A DNA stretch of 64,000 nucleotides, taken from positions 1 through 64,000 of the forward strand of contig DAOLIT010000008.1 of NCBI GenBank assembly GCA_035328405.1, written 5' to 3'. The position numbers and the translations under genes are program-made. The notes beneath the pieces were generated by a model. That model was not told where the DNA came from. It did not search any database and saw only the letters and a program-made list of their open reading frames with translations. This stretch comes from JAEUKA01 sp035328405 (lineage in GTDB: Bacteria; Myxococcota_A; Polyangia; Palsa-1104; JAEUJZ01). Positions 53,989 to 62,960 of this stretch are shown here, piece after piece; the stretch's first letter is position 1; the number at the start of each line of letters is the position of its first letter.

Positions 53989-55842
53989 TTATGTGCTCGA
54001 ACGCAACCACGAGGGAACATCCCCCAAAAAGCGCGCCCACCGTTCTTTGACCACGCGCTCGATGCAATCCGCGCTGGGAAGTTGCAACACTTCGCGCGCG
54101 AGGTCCTGCGCATCTTTTGCGGAAAGTTGCCGCAAAAGGCGTCGTACGAGCGGCAGCGCCATCGCATTCATCGAAAGGTCATCGACGCCAAGACCCAGCA
54201 AAACAACCGTCAGGAGTGGTTCTCCGGCCAATTCTCCGCACAGGCCAACGCGAATCCCCGCCGCGTGCCCCGCATCCACGGTGTGTTTGACCATGCGCAA
54301 GACCGCAGGATGCAGGGGTTTGTACAAGTAACCCACCTGCTCGTTCAGGCGATCGAGCGCCAGCGAGTATTGGATGAGGTCGTTTGTGCCGATCGAAAAG
54401 AAATCCACTTCCTTCGCCAAATGATCCGCGACCATCACCGCCGACGGCATTTCGATCATGATGCCGACGGGAATTTTTTCCGAAAAGGAATGACCTTCCG
54501 CTTTCAGTTCAAGCTGACACTCCGTGAGCAGTTTTTTCGCCGCGCGAAGTTCTTCGATGCCACTCACCATCGGAAACATGAGCCGCATGGGCCCGTGAAC
54601 CGATGCACGCAACAGCCCTCGGAGCTGCGCTTTGAAAAAAGATGGTTCTTTCAGGCACAACCGCAGGGATCGCAACCCGAGCGCAGGATTCGGTTCTGCA
54701 TCCGAAAGGGCAGGGTGCGCCGAAAGAATGCGTCCCAAAAAGGGTGCAACCTTGTCGACGCCCAAATCGAAGGTCCGAAACGTCGCTTCAAACGGGGCCA
54801 CCCGCCTCAGCACGCCGCGCGCGTTCATCAAATGTTCTTCTTCACGCGGCAGATCGGTTCGGTCGAGGAACAAAAATTCCGTTCGGTACAAGCCGATGCC
54901 CTCGGCACCATATTCGAGGGCGAGTGGGACCTCTTCCGGTAGTTCGACGTTCGCGAGCAAACGCAACCGCACGCCATCGGTCGTCTCAGCGGGCGCATCT
55001 CGATCTGCCAAGAGTTGCGAAAACCGTGTCTGTTCGACTTTCGCGCGCTGTTTGTATTCCTCGACGATCGCCGGGCTCGGGCACAAGATGACTTCGCCGC
55101 GATATCCATCGACGATCAATAGGTCGCCGGTTCCCACCGATTCCGTAATTTTGTCCAGGCCAACGACAGCAGGAATCCGAAACGCCTGCGCCAAAATCGA
55201 CGTGTGGGAGGTTCTCCCACCTGCATCCGTGACAAGCGCCGCGACTTGATGACGATGCAAGTGAACCGTGTCGGCTGGCGACAAATCGTGAGCGACGACG
55301 ACTGCTCCCGGCGGGGGCTGCCACATCATCCCCCCGTTTTGGTCGAGCAAGTTTTGAAGAATCTGATCGCCAACCGCCGCGACATCACTTTTTCGTTCGC
55401 GAAAGTACGGCAGGTTGATCGCCTCAAAGCGCAACTGGATTTCTTTGACCGTGTTCCGCAGCGCCCATTCGGCGTTCAGCCGCTCGTCGCGAATGCGTTT
55501 TCGGGTCGGACCCAACAGATGCTCGTCGCGAAGAATGAGCTGATGAGCCTCGAAAATCGCGCTCGAATCGGACACGTCGGTCTCTTTGAGCTTGCGCTTG
55601 AGCCGTTCAAGCTGAATGTCCGCGAGCGAAACGGCCTCGTCGAGTCGGACCAGCTCTGCCGCGATTTCATCGACGTGCAGGTGGCGCCTTGGCGTCGGCT
55701 GCCGACGATCCAACGTATACGCATGCCCAATCGAGATTCCCGGCGCAGCAGCAATTCCACAGCGAACTTCAGTACATGAGGGACGGACGGGCTCTCGGAG
55801 AGCCGGATACGGACCGCTATCGTCGCCCATTCCTTGAGGCAT
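53989..55842 (-). CDS. ptsI: PTS enzyme I (phosphoenolpyruvate-protein phosphotransferase)
   Basis: 617 residues without the N-terminal GAF domain of PtsP, so it is the PtsI type. The active-site His is in GGRTSHTSILAQ. PEP-binding motifs include GIGLYRTEFLFLDR, SIGTNDLIQYSLALDR and GLCGELAGEPL. About 30 extra residues precede the usual GIAAAPGISIGHA. It is the last gene of the hpf-ptsN-hprK-rapZ-EIIA-HPr-ptsI series; only two bases separate it from the HPr gene. Confidence 0.94.
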   Translation of the reverse strand: MPQGMGDDSGPYPALREPVRPSCTEVRCGIAAAPGISIGHAYTLDRRQPTPRRHLHVDEIAAELVRLDEAVSLADIQLERLKRKLKETDVSDSSAIFEAHQLILRDEHLLGPTRKRIRDERLNAEWALRNTVKEIQLRFEAINLPYFRERKSDVAAVGDQILQNLLDQNGGMMWQPPPGAVVVAHDLSPADTVHLHRHQVAALVTDAGGRTSHTSILAQAFRIPAVVGLDKITESVGTGDLLIVDGYRGEVILCPSPAIVEEYKQRAKVEQTRFSQLLADRDAPAETTDGVRLRLLANVELPEEVPLALEYGAEGIGLYRTEFLFLDRTDLPREEEHLMNARGVLRRVAPFEATFRTFDLGVDKVAPFLGRILSAHPALSDAEPNPALGLRSLRLCLKEPSFFKAQLRGLLRASVHGPMRLMFPMVSGIEELRAAKKLLTECQLELKAEGHSFSEKIPVGIMIEMPSAVMVADHLAKEVDFFSIGTNDLIQYSLALDRLNEQVGYLYKPLHPAVLRMVKHTVDAGHAAGIRVGLCGELAGEPLLTVVLLGLGVDDLSMNAMALPLVRRLLRQLSAKDAQDLAREVLQLPSADCIERVVKERWARFLGDVPSWLRSST

Positions 55843-55844
55843 CG

Positions 55845-56114
55845 CTACGTTTCACCGAAGCCCGACTGTACCAACTCTGTAAGCTGTTGTAGGCACTCTT
55901 TTGCGTCGTCTCCATCGCAAGAGACGGTGATTTCGCTGCCAATGGCGGCCACGAGCAGAAGCACTCCCATGATGCTTTTGCCGTTCACCTCTTGGCCGTC
56001 CTTTTTCACGGTCACGCTCGAGCGAAACTTGTTGGCGGTTTGAACAAAGCGCGTCGAAGCCCGTGCGTGCAAACCGGCTTTGTTCACGATTTTGAGTTTC
56101 GCAGAAAGCATCAT
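55845..56114 (-). CDS. ptsH: Phosphocarrier protein HPr
   Basis: 89 residues. The phosphorylated His is in NKAGLHARAST and the regulatory serine is in NGKSIMGVLLL, so both the EI and the HprK sites are present. It takes phosphate from EI and passes it to EIIA. Its Ser can be modified by the HprK encoded upstream. The genes before (EIIA, 5 bp) and after (ptsI, 2 bp) are close. Confidence 0.94.
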   Translation of the reverse strand: MMLSAKLKIVNKAGLHARASTRFVQTANKFRSSVTVKKDGQEVNGKSIMGVLLLVAAIGSEITVSCDGDDAKECLQQLTELVQSGFGET

Positions 56115-56119
56115 GTGGA

Positions 56120-56518
56120 TTACTCGACGTGAATGGACTTTGTGCCTGTCAGAACCAGTGTCGTTCCCAAATCTGCCGGTGGGGTGCTGCGATCTGCCGT
56201 CGCCAGTTTGAGCAGCATCGGCATGTTGACGCCCGTCACAACGTGGCCTCGATCACCACACTTGTCGCAGCAGAGCCTCGCAGGTGTGCTGCCGACCAAA
56301 TCGACCAGGAACAGCACGTCTTCCCTGCCGCTGATGCCTAAGGTTGCGATTGCCTGGTCAATCTTGGCATTCACAGCCGTCTGATCGTCGTCGGGATGGA
56401 TGCCCACTGCCGCAGTCAACGGAAGGCTCATGTGCAAAAAAGCCTCGGCGGCATCCAACATGTCGGCACCGGCCCGACCGTGTGTCACAACCACAACAGC
56501 AGTACGCGGGGCGTTCAT
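56120..56518 (-). CDS. PTS mannose-type EIIA domain protein
   Basis: 132 residues. The active His is in VVVVTHGRAGADML and the rest follows EIIA-Man (LFLVDLVGSTPARLCC, VTGVNMPMLLKLA). EIIB/IIC/IID partners are absent here, so it likely has a regulatory rather than sugar-uptake role. It overlaps the rapZ stop by four bases. Confidence 0.88.
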   Translation of the reverse strand: MNAPRTAVVVVTHGRAGADMLDAAEAFLHMSLPLTAAVGIHPDDDQTAVNAKIDQAIATLGISGREDVLFLVDLVGSTPARLCCDKCGDRGHVVTGVNMPMLLKLATADRSTPPADLGTTLVLTGTKSIHVE

Positions 56519-57384
56519 GGCTCTCTCCCTCGACCCAACTCACGATGTCTAACAGTAATTTGAACCTGCTGCCCCAGTCGATTGAAAAGATCTCCGACGA
56601 CGGCAACCGACCGATGTCGCCCACCCGTGCAACCGATAGCCACCGTGACGTAGCTTTTTCCCTCTCGCTCTGCCCTCGGCAAATAAAACTCAATCAGGGA
56701 CAGCGCGTGCGCGATGAAAGCCTGCGCGTCGGGATGCCGCAACACGAATTCGGAAACGGTCGCGTTGAGGCCCGTTTCGTGCGCCAATTCAGGCACAAAG
56801 TACGGATTCGGCAAAAAACGCACGTCGAGCACCAGATCAGCCTCGACGGGTAGGCCGAATTTGAAACCAAACGAAAGCAGCGTGAGCGAGAGCGCCTGGT
56901 TGCTTCTCCCGTATCGCTCTTGAATCACGCCTTTGAGTTGATGGACGTTCAGCTCGCCTGTATCGACCACGGCGTGAGCTTCTTCTCGCAGAGGCAAAAG
57001 CGTTTGCCGTTCGTGTGCGATCGCTTGTCGCAAATCATCGTCGCGCAGCGGATGCCGCCGTCGCGTTTCCGAGAAACGCCTGAGCAACACATCGTCCGGC
57101 GCATCCAAAAAAAGAACTTCCAGAGCGTGCCCCTTTTCGCGCAATTCGCGCATTTCTTGACGGAAACTCGCCAGAAATTCCCCTTCACGCGCATCCATGA
57201 CGAGCGCAATTTTCTTGTGCCCGGTTGTTTCGACAAGCTGCACAAAACGAGACAGAAGGGGCAACGGCAGGTTGTCTACGCAGTAATAACCAACGTCCTC
57301 GAGCGCACGCAACGCAGTGGTCTTCCCGCCGCCCGAGACGCCTGTCACGACCAGAATGTGCATATTTTGTCGGTCTACGCTCAC
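56515..57384 (-). CDS. rapZ: RapZ-like RNase adapter / nucleotide-binding protein
   Basis: 289 residues. Walker A GVSGGGKTTALRALE, then the conserved VGYYCVDNLPLPLL, and the C-terminal domain RFLPNPYFVP and GCTGGRHRSVAVVGDL that binds glucosamine-6-phosphate or small RNA in E. coli. Here the target is unknown. It starts at GTG 57384 or ATG 57363. It lies 24 bp downstream of hprK and overlaps the EIIA gene. Confidence 0.92.
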   Translation of the reverse strand: MSVDRQNMHILVVTGVSGGGKTTALRALEDVGYYCVDNLPLPLLSRFVQLVETTGHKKIALVMDAREGEFLASFRQEMRELREKGHALEVLFLDAPDDVLLRRFSETRRRHPLRDDDLRQAIAHERQTLLPLREEAHAVVDTGELNVHQLKGVIQERYGRSNQALSLTLLSFGFKFGLPVEADLVLDVRFLPNPYFVPELAHETGLNATVSEFVLRHPDAQAFIAHALSLIEFYLPRAEREGKSYVTVAIGCTGGRHRSVAVVGDLFNRLGQQVQITVRHRELGRGREP

Positions 57385-57408
57385 GCTCAGCCTTTTTCGG
57401 AAGTGGGG

Positions 57409-58377
57409 CTACTCCACGTCGTCGGACTTGTGAGGCCCGCTTTGAGGCTTGTGTTGCTGCATCGCGCTTGTCAGCCGATCTTGAAAATCCCGCGCCGAGT
57501 GGATGCCCTGTTGCTTCAGAAGTTGGTTTCGTGCCGCCACTTCGATGATGGCGGCAATGTTGCGGCCCGGTCGCACTGGAATTTTCAAAAGTGGCAACGC
57601 CACGTCCAGAATCGCGTAACGCAGTTCATCAATGCCGAGCCGATCGTATTCGTCGTCAGCGTTCCAGTCGGAAAGCTCGATCACCAAGTCAATTTTTTTT
57701 GCGTCTCGTACGGCGGCAATGCCAAACAGGTCTTTGATGCTCAGGATGCCGAGCCCGCGCACTTCCATGTGATGTTTCAAAATGTCACTGCACGAACCGA
57801 TCAAGAGGTCCGGCACACGCTTTCGTATTTCGACGACATCATCGGCAACCAATCGGTGACCGCGCATCACCAAATCGAGTGCGGCTTCGCTTTTCCCAAC
57901 CCCGGATTTGCCGAGCAGCAGCACGCCGACGCCCGCCACATCGACGAACACGCCGTGAATCGTGGTTCCAGGTGCAAGCCGATTTTCCAGCACTCTCGTC
58001 AGACGACTGATGAACACCGACGACATGAGCGGTGTCGATAGCAGAGGCACGCCCGCCTCTTCGCACGCTGCCAAAATCTCCGTCGGAACTTCCAGGCCGC
58101 GCGTGATGACCACACAACACGGCCTCACGCTGGCCAGCGACGAAGCCCCTCGTTTTCGGCCTTCTTCGTCCAGGTTTCGGAAAAAGGCAATCTCGGTCAA
58201 ACCGAGCACCTGCATGCGTTCTGGGTGAACGTGCTGCACGTAGCCTGCCAGCGCCAAGCCTTGTTTCTGAATCCGTGAACCGGCGATTTTGCGAAAAAGG
58301 CCGGCCTTTCCTCCGATTGCCGTTAGTGCAAGGCCGGATTCCGTTTCGAGCAGACTATGTACCGCGATGCCTGGCAT
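57409..58377 (-). CDS. hprK: HPr kinase/phosphorylase
   Basis: 322 residues. Walker A LLLGKSGVGKSEAAL, the DDVVEIRKR motif and the signature LEVRGLGILSIKDLFG-type segment (MEVRGLGILSIKDLFG) are present. It phosphorylates HPr at the regulatory serine and removes phosphate from it, linking metabolic state to the PTS. ATG 58377 overlaps the ptsN stop (TAATG). Confidence 0.94.
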   Translation of the reverse strand: MPGIAVHSLLETESGLALTAIGGKAGLFRKIAGSRIQKQGLALAGYVQHVHPERMQVLGLTEIAFFRNLDEEGRKRGASSLASVRPCCVVITRGLEVPTEILAACEEAGVPLLSTPLMSSVFISRLTRVLENRLAPGTTIHGVFVDVAGVGVLLLGKSGVGKSEAALDLVMRGHRLVADDVVEIRKRVPDLLIGSCSDILKHHMEVRGLGILSIKDLFGIAAVRDAKKIDLVIELSDWNADDEYDRLGIDELRYAILDVALPLLKIPVRPGRNIAAIIEVAARNQLLKQQGIHSARDFQDRLTSAMQQHKPQSGPHKSDDVE

Positions 58378-58844
58378 TACGCTGGATACTTTTGTTCTTC
58401 CTCAGAGATGATCCGAAAGATCTCTGCTGCCGTTGGAGCACCGAGCAAACGAGATCGAAAATCCCCGTCCTTGAAGACGCGACTGATTCGAGCCAACGCC
58501 TTCAAATGAAGACCCGCAGAGTTTTCGGGCGCGATCAGCACAAAAAACAAATGCGTGGGTTTGCCGTCGAGCGAATCGAATGCCACGCCAGGCGTTGATC
58601 GCCCCACGCACCCGATCATTCGTGTGGCGGCCTCGACTTTGCCGTGCGGGATCGCGATGTCTTCACCGATGGCCGTCGTCGCGAGCTGCTCGCGCTCTAT
58701 CAGAACGCGATTCAGCGTCACAGCGTCGAGACCAGGGTGCATTTTCGCCAAGTGTCGAGCAAACTCCGCCAACACTTGCGGCTTGGTACGCCCTATCAGC
58801 TCGGGAATGACAAGCTCCGGCCTCAGAAGATCGACCAGCTTCAT
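58377..58844 (-). CDS. ptsN: PTS EIIA(Ntr) protein
   Basis: 155 residues. The active-site His is in DIAIPHGKVE, with FFVLIAPENSAGLHLKALA and the family end. PtsN is a regulatory PTS protein for nitrogen and potassium functions in proteobacteria. ATG 58844 with a GGCGGA upstream is chosen rather than the frame start. It follows hpf by 36 bp. Confidence 0.93.
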   Translation of the reverse strand: MKLVDLLRPELVIPELIGRTKPQVLAEFARHLAKMHPGLDAVTLNRVLIEREQLATTAIGEDIAIPHGKVEAATRMIGCVGRSTPGVAFDSLDGKPTHLFFVLIAPENSAGLHLKALARISRVFKDGDFRSRLLGAPTAAEIFRIISEEEQKYPA

Positions 58845-58880
58845 CGGATTCCGCCCAACTCGTCCGTCGCCAGGTGGCAC

Positions 58881-59528
58881 TTATGTCTCTTTGTGCTCGG
58901 CTTTGTGCATGGCTTCACGTGTCGTCTCGATGAGGCCATACGTGTCGTCATTTCGGCGATAGACCACGTTGATCTCGTGCGTAACCACGTTGTTAAAGAC
59001 CAAAAACGGATCATGTTGCAGGTTCATCCGCATAATAGCTTCCTCGACGGTCATGGGGACTGCAACGAACTTCTGCTCTCGAATGACGCGCGGGCCCGAT
59101 TTCTGGCTCGGAGCGGACTGACTGGCCGAGGCCGTTGGTTCGGCATGCGACGTCTGCTCGGCCTCTTGCGTGGGGATTTCGGGGGAAAACGACACGACGC
59201 TGTGCAGAAAGTGTCGGTGCGGTCCCTGCTGCGGTTTGTGATCTCGAATTCGATCTTTGAACCGCCGAAGCTGCCGTTCAATTTTGGCCATCACCAGATC
59301 GATCGACGAGTGCATGTCTTCCGTGGCCTCGTCGCCTTTTACCGTCAGGCCGTTGTGCAGCGTGATTTGCACATCCACGTCGAACAGATACCCGCGCTGC
59401 TGAGAGAAAACGATGTGCGCCTTGATCGGGTCGGGGAAATACTTGTTGATTCGCTCGAGCTTCTCTCGTGCATAGTCTTTGAGTGTCTCGCTCGAGTCCA
59501 CGTTGCGGAAAGTAAAGGAAACCTGCAT
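58881..59528 (-). CDS. hpf: Long-form ribosome hibernation promoting factor
   Basis: 215 residues. The N-terminal HPF/YfiA domain (VSFTFRNVDSSETLKDYARE, EATEDMHSSIDLVMAKIERQ) is joined by a Ser/Ala linker to the C-terminal dimer domain (PMTVEEAIMRMNLQHDPFLV, VVYRRNDDTYGLIE), so it should make 100S dimers by itself. GGAGG precedes ATG 59528. It opens the PTS operon; rpoN, its usual neighbour in proteobacteria, is not adjacent here. Confidence 0.93.
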   Translation of the reverse strand: MQVSFTFRNVDSSETLKDYAREKLERINKYFPDPIKAHIVFSQQRGYLFDVDVQITLHNGLTVKGDEATEDMHSSIDLVMAKIERQLRRFKDRIRDHKPQQGPHRHFLHSVVSFSPEIPTQEAEQTSHAEPTASASQSAPSQKSGPRVIREQKFVAVPMTVEEAIMRMNLQHDPFLVFNNVVTHEINVVYRRNDDTYGLIETTREAMHKAEHKET

Positions 59529-59786
59529 CACTCCCCTCCTTCTGTTCTATCGGTCTGTTTCTTTTTGGGGTGCCGTTTCGTTTGATGCGCTTGCGAAGGC
59601 ACAAACTGCCGCTTGCTTCTATGTCGTTCTGTATCCCGCCGTCAACGACGAAGCGCAACTTTCTCCATCACCGTTTTTTTGTCCGGCGACAACGGTCTTT
59701 CTGAAGACCTGTTGAACAAGGAAAGCTAGAAAGGGGGAAGTGTGCGCGAACCGGCGGTCACATTCGGGAATGTGTGAGCGTTGCGT
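59529..59786. other. Intergenic region before hpf, with an inverted repeat
   Basis: No gene seen in 258 bp. CACATTC-GG-GAATGTG (59759-59774) is a perfect seven-base inverted repeat just past the stop of the VWA lipoprotein gene. It may be a terminator stem or an operator of the hpf operon; there is no T-run. Confidence 0.4.
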
Positions 59787-61964
59787 CTAGCCTGTGGACC
59801 CTTCCCACACACGGTACGACATGAACACCAAATCGCCGATCTTCGGCCTGTACGTGTTTCCGTAAAACACAATCGAGCGCGAGGCCGGATCGTAGTCAAA
59901 ACCGTCTGACCGCGATCGAGGAACGAGTGTGCCTCGGACCGTCACTTTGATGGTCGAGGTAATCGGCGTGCGGGACAGTTTGAATTGGCTCGAAGCGCCC
60001 ACGATGGCATCGACCAGTTTGTTCATTGCGGCGGCGATGTCGGCGTCTTGCGCGGTGTTGATGTTGATCCACGCGCCTCCCAGGGTTTCGATGAGACAAC
60101 GTGGCAAATCGTTGGAACTGACCGCGCTGCACTGACGAGTCGTGGTGATGGGCAATGCCCCGAACGCGAGGATTTGGTTTTGCCGGAAGTAGTCCGCGAT
60201 ACCGTTCAGCACGGTGGTCGAATACGTCGCGCCCCAGGCGTTGCCGGTGTCGGGGTTTTTCGCTGTTGCGAAATAGCGAAGCCAATCGTTGTTGTACTCG
60301 TCGGTGACAAAGAACGAGACTTTGGTTACGCCGTCTCGCCACTTCCATTCCGAGTTCGGGACGCCGTTTGCGGCGTTCTTTTTGAACACATCGTTCAGGC
60401 GCACAACTGCCGCCGCAGGTTCCTCGCTGACGTTCGAGCCGCTCGTCGGTCCAAACGGGCCGATCGGATCATTCGTTTTGTTGAGATCTTGTGGGCAAAA
60501 GCCGTTGGTGCCGGACGCGGGTGCGGTGACCTGGCGACAGACCTGATGTGGTCCGTCGGTGTCGGTGCCTTGGATGAACTTAAAGCCGGTCGGCCAGCCC
60601 GGATAGGTGGTCAACGTCAGATCGGGATCTTTGGGCGCAGTGGCGGTCAAAATGCCGACGCGGAAATCGACTCCAGCAGATTGCAAGCGTTTGAAAAACT
60701 CTTGCGCGGTGTTGGCCAAGCGCACTTGGTTGTCTCCCATCGAAACCGACACGTCCACCGTCCACACAATGTCCGCGCCCGAGTTCTTGGTCGTTTGGAT
60801 TCCGTCGCAGACGAAGTTCAGATCCTTTGCGACTTCGGCGACCCCGGAAGCGTTGGTCAGGTCGTTCGCGCGAATCGCGGCAGCTTTTGTTCTGTCGTCG
60901 TACAGCGCAGTCGGCGAGACGGCCAAAATCACGTCGTTGTACTTGGAGGTCTCGCGTCGAACCACCGTCACGTCCAAATAAAATGGACCTTGCGTCGTGA
61001 CGGTACCTCCGCCCGGTGCCGTTGCACCTGTCAGGGCGTTCACAACATCGTCTCGCACCGTCGATCCGGTCACACCGGTTTTCACGACTCGGAACGTCGA
61101 TTGCGTCGCGGCATTGAGTTCGTGGGTCTGAAATTTCCGACCGACGAATATAGAGGTCACGGTGTAGCCCTTGCCCGTCAAGGCCGTCGTGATTTTGCCT
61201 TCCAGATCGACTCGATCTGCATCCAAGTTCGCCAACGCATTCGGTCGAGACACAATCAAGCCTGAAACCGCTGCCGTCGCGTCGTCATAGGCCATGCCGT
61301 TTCCGCCGGTGCCCTGGAACGATTTTCCTTGACCTAAGGCCGGATCTGTGCCGCCTTGAATGCCTGAGCCGGGCACATTTGCTCGGTTGACCGTCGCAAG
61401 CCCATCTGGCCGGCAAATCGACGAACCTGCGGACTTGTCCGATTGGTGATCACCATCGGTGTCCCAAAGGCGCGGGTCGGTCTCGCCGCTGAGCACGGTG
61501 ATCTGGCCATCCATGTTTTTGTCTTCTTCGGCGTCGGGAACGCCATCACCATCGCTGTCGGACTTGGTGGGGTCGAGACCACGGCACTCCTCGCCCGCCT
61601 GGCAGTCCGCATTCGAGGTACAGGCGGGCGGCGGGCGGCGTTGATTGAATGTATCCGTCGCAACACAGATTTTCGGATATGCCAGCTCAGCCCCATCGAG
61701 GATGCCATCGCCGTCGGAATCCAGTTTTGTCGGATCGGCACCCGAGGCGACTTCCTGCCCGTCCGTAGCGCCATCACCATCAGAATCGGGATTGAACGGG
61801 TCAGTGTTGTGCAAACATTCTTGGTCGTTGTCCAGACCGTCTTCATCGGAATCGACCCCTGCAGCGCAGGTGTCTTGCCCTGAAATGTCGTTTGATCCAC
61901 AAGACCACTGGGCGAGCGCCAAAAAAGAAGCCAGCAGCAAGCGCGGAAGCGTTCTTCGTTTCAT
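59787..61964 (-). CDS. VWA-domain lipoprotein with calcium-binding (thrombospondin-3-like) repeats
   Basis: 725 residues. The lipoprotein signal has a weak lipobox (LAQWSC). Residues 30-190 hold Asp-rich repeats of the DSDGDGxxDGxE type (DPFNPDSDGDGATDGQE, KSDSDGDGVPDAEEDKN) that bind calcium. Later comes a VWA domain with MIDAS residues DVSVSMGDN, then a long region without known motif. The protein is probably on the surface and calcium-dependent in binding. Its start is 171 bp from the second Mla operon, divergently. Confidence 0.85.
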   Translation of the reverse strand: MKRRTLPRLLLASFLALAQWSCGSNDISGQDTCAAGVDSDEDGLDNDQECLHNTDPFNPDSDGDGATDGQEVASGADPTKLDSDGDGILDGAELAYPKICVATDTFNQRRPPPACTSNADCQAGEECRGLDPTKSDSDGDGVPDAEEDKNMDGQITVLSGETDPRLWDTDGDHQSDKSAGSSICRPDGLATVNRANVPGSGIQGGTDPALGQGKSFQGTGGNGMAYDDATAAVSGLIVSRPNALANLDADRVDLEGKITTALTGKGYTVTSIFVGRKFQTHELNAATQSTFRVVKTGVTGSTVRDDVVNALTGATAPGGGTVTTQGPFYLDVTVVRRETSKYNDVILAVSPTALYDDRTKAAAIRANDLTNASGVAEVAKDLNFVCDGIQTTKNSGADIVWTVDVSVSMGDNQVRLANTAQEFFKRLQSAGVDFRVGILTATAPKDPDLTLTTYPGWPTGFKFIQGTDTDGPHQVCRQVTAPASGTNGFCPQDLNKTNDPIGPFGPTSGSNVSEEPAAAVVRLNDVFKKNAANGVPNSEWKWRDGVTKVSFFVTDEYNNDWLRYFATAKNPDTGNAWGATYSTTVLNGIADYFRQNQILAFGALPITTTRQCSAVSSNDLPRCLIETLGGAWININTAQDADIAAAMNKLVDAIVGASSQFKLSRTPITSTIKVTVRGTLVPRSRSDGFDYDPASRSIVFYGNTYRPKIGDLVFMSYRVWEGSTG

Positions 61965-62135
61965 TTCATCCCCCCGGTTTCAATGGTAAGCAGGCGTAAA
62001 GGCCAATCCCTCGTCGAGGATGGCAGCCTTTCATCATAGCGCCCAACCTGGAGCAAGCCCAGCACTCTTCCACTGCCCCAAACGGGTCAAGCCAGACGGA
62101 CGTTGTTTCAGGAGTCTTTGCGGTACGATGGGCGG

Positions 62136-62954
62136 ATGTGGCTCTTGCGGCTCGCGGCTTTTTTGGATCGAATTTGGCTGCCGCCGTTGCGCCTTTTGCG
62201 TGGCGTGGTCGAAGCGTTGGGCCAGCACATGCTGCTGCTGTTTTCCGTGTTTCGTTGGGCCGTTCGCCCTCCGTTTCGGCTGGCCGTTCTGTTGGATGCG
62301 ATGGTGTTCATCGGCTTTGAATCGCTGCCGATCGTGCTTCTGATTTCGTTGTTTGTGGGCGCGGTGTTTGCGCTTCAGCTTTCGAGCGCGCTTAGGACTT
62401 TTCAAGCCCAGGCGTTCACCGGTGCCACGGTGGGTTTGGCGCTGGCACGCGAGCTGTCTCCGGTGTTTACATCCATTGTCGTCGCGGCTCGAGCAGGTGC
62501 AGGCATGGCGACCGAACTTGGCTCGATGCGCATCACCGAGCAAATCGACGCGCTCGCGACGATGGCGGTCAATCCCGTTCAGTATTTGGTGGTGCCGAGG
62601 GTGCTTGCCGGCACGATCATGGTTCCGCTTCTGGCGATGTTGTTCAACTGCGTGGGTATTCTCGGGGCCTACGTTGTGGCCGTAGGTGTGCAAAACGTCG
62701 ATCGCGGCGTGTTCATTGAAAAAGCGCAGTGGCTTCTCGACCCGAATGACATCACGCAGGGCTTGGTCAAGTCGGTTGTATTCGGGTGTGTGCTGACGCT
62801 CATTGCGTGCCAGCAGGGTTATCACGCGACGGGTGGGGCAAAGGGCGTAGGGATTGCAACCACACGTTCGGTGGTCGGCAGTTTCGTGACCATTTTGGTG
62901 CTCGATTATTTTCTGACCGACCTGTGGCTGACGGCTTCTGGGAAAAACGGGTAG
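62136..62954 (+). CDS. MlaE-family permease of the second Mla operon
   Basis: 272 residues. The core ARELSPVFTSIVVAARAGAG plus MATELGSMRITEQIDALATM is closer to classical MlaE than either permease at 3.6-5.2 kb. ATG 62136 is chosen (GGGCGG upstream) as the TTG at 62103 has none. It is followed by the ATPase gene after six bases. Confidence 0.9.
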   Translation: MWLLRLAAFLDRIWLPPLRLLRGVVEALGQHMLLLFSVFRWAVRPPFRLAVLLDAMVFIGFESLPIVLLISLFVGAVFALQLSSALRTFQAQAFTGATVGLALARELSPVFTSIVVAARAGAGMATELGSMRITEQIDALATMAVNPVQYLVVPRVLAGTIMVPLLAMLFNCVGILGAYVVAVGVQNVDRGVFIEKAQWLLDPNDITQGLVKSVVFGCVLTLIACQQGYHATGGAKGVGIATTRSVVGSFVTILVLDYFLTDLWLTASGKNG

Positions 62955-62960
62955 AACGTC

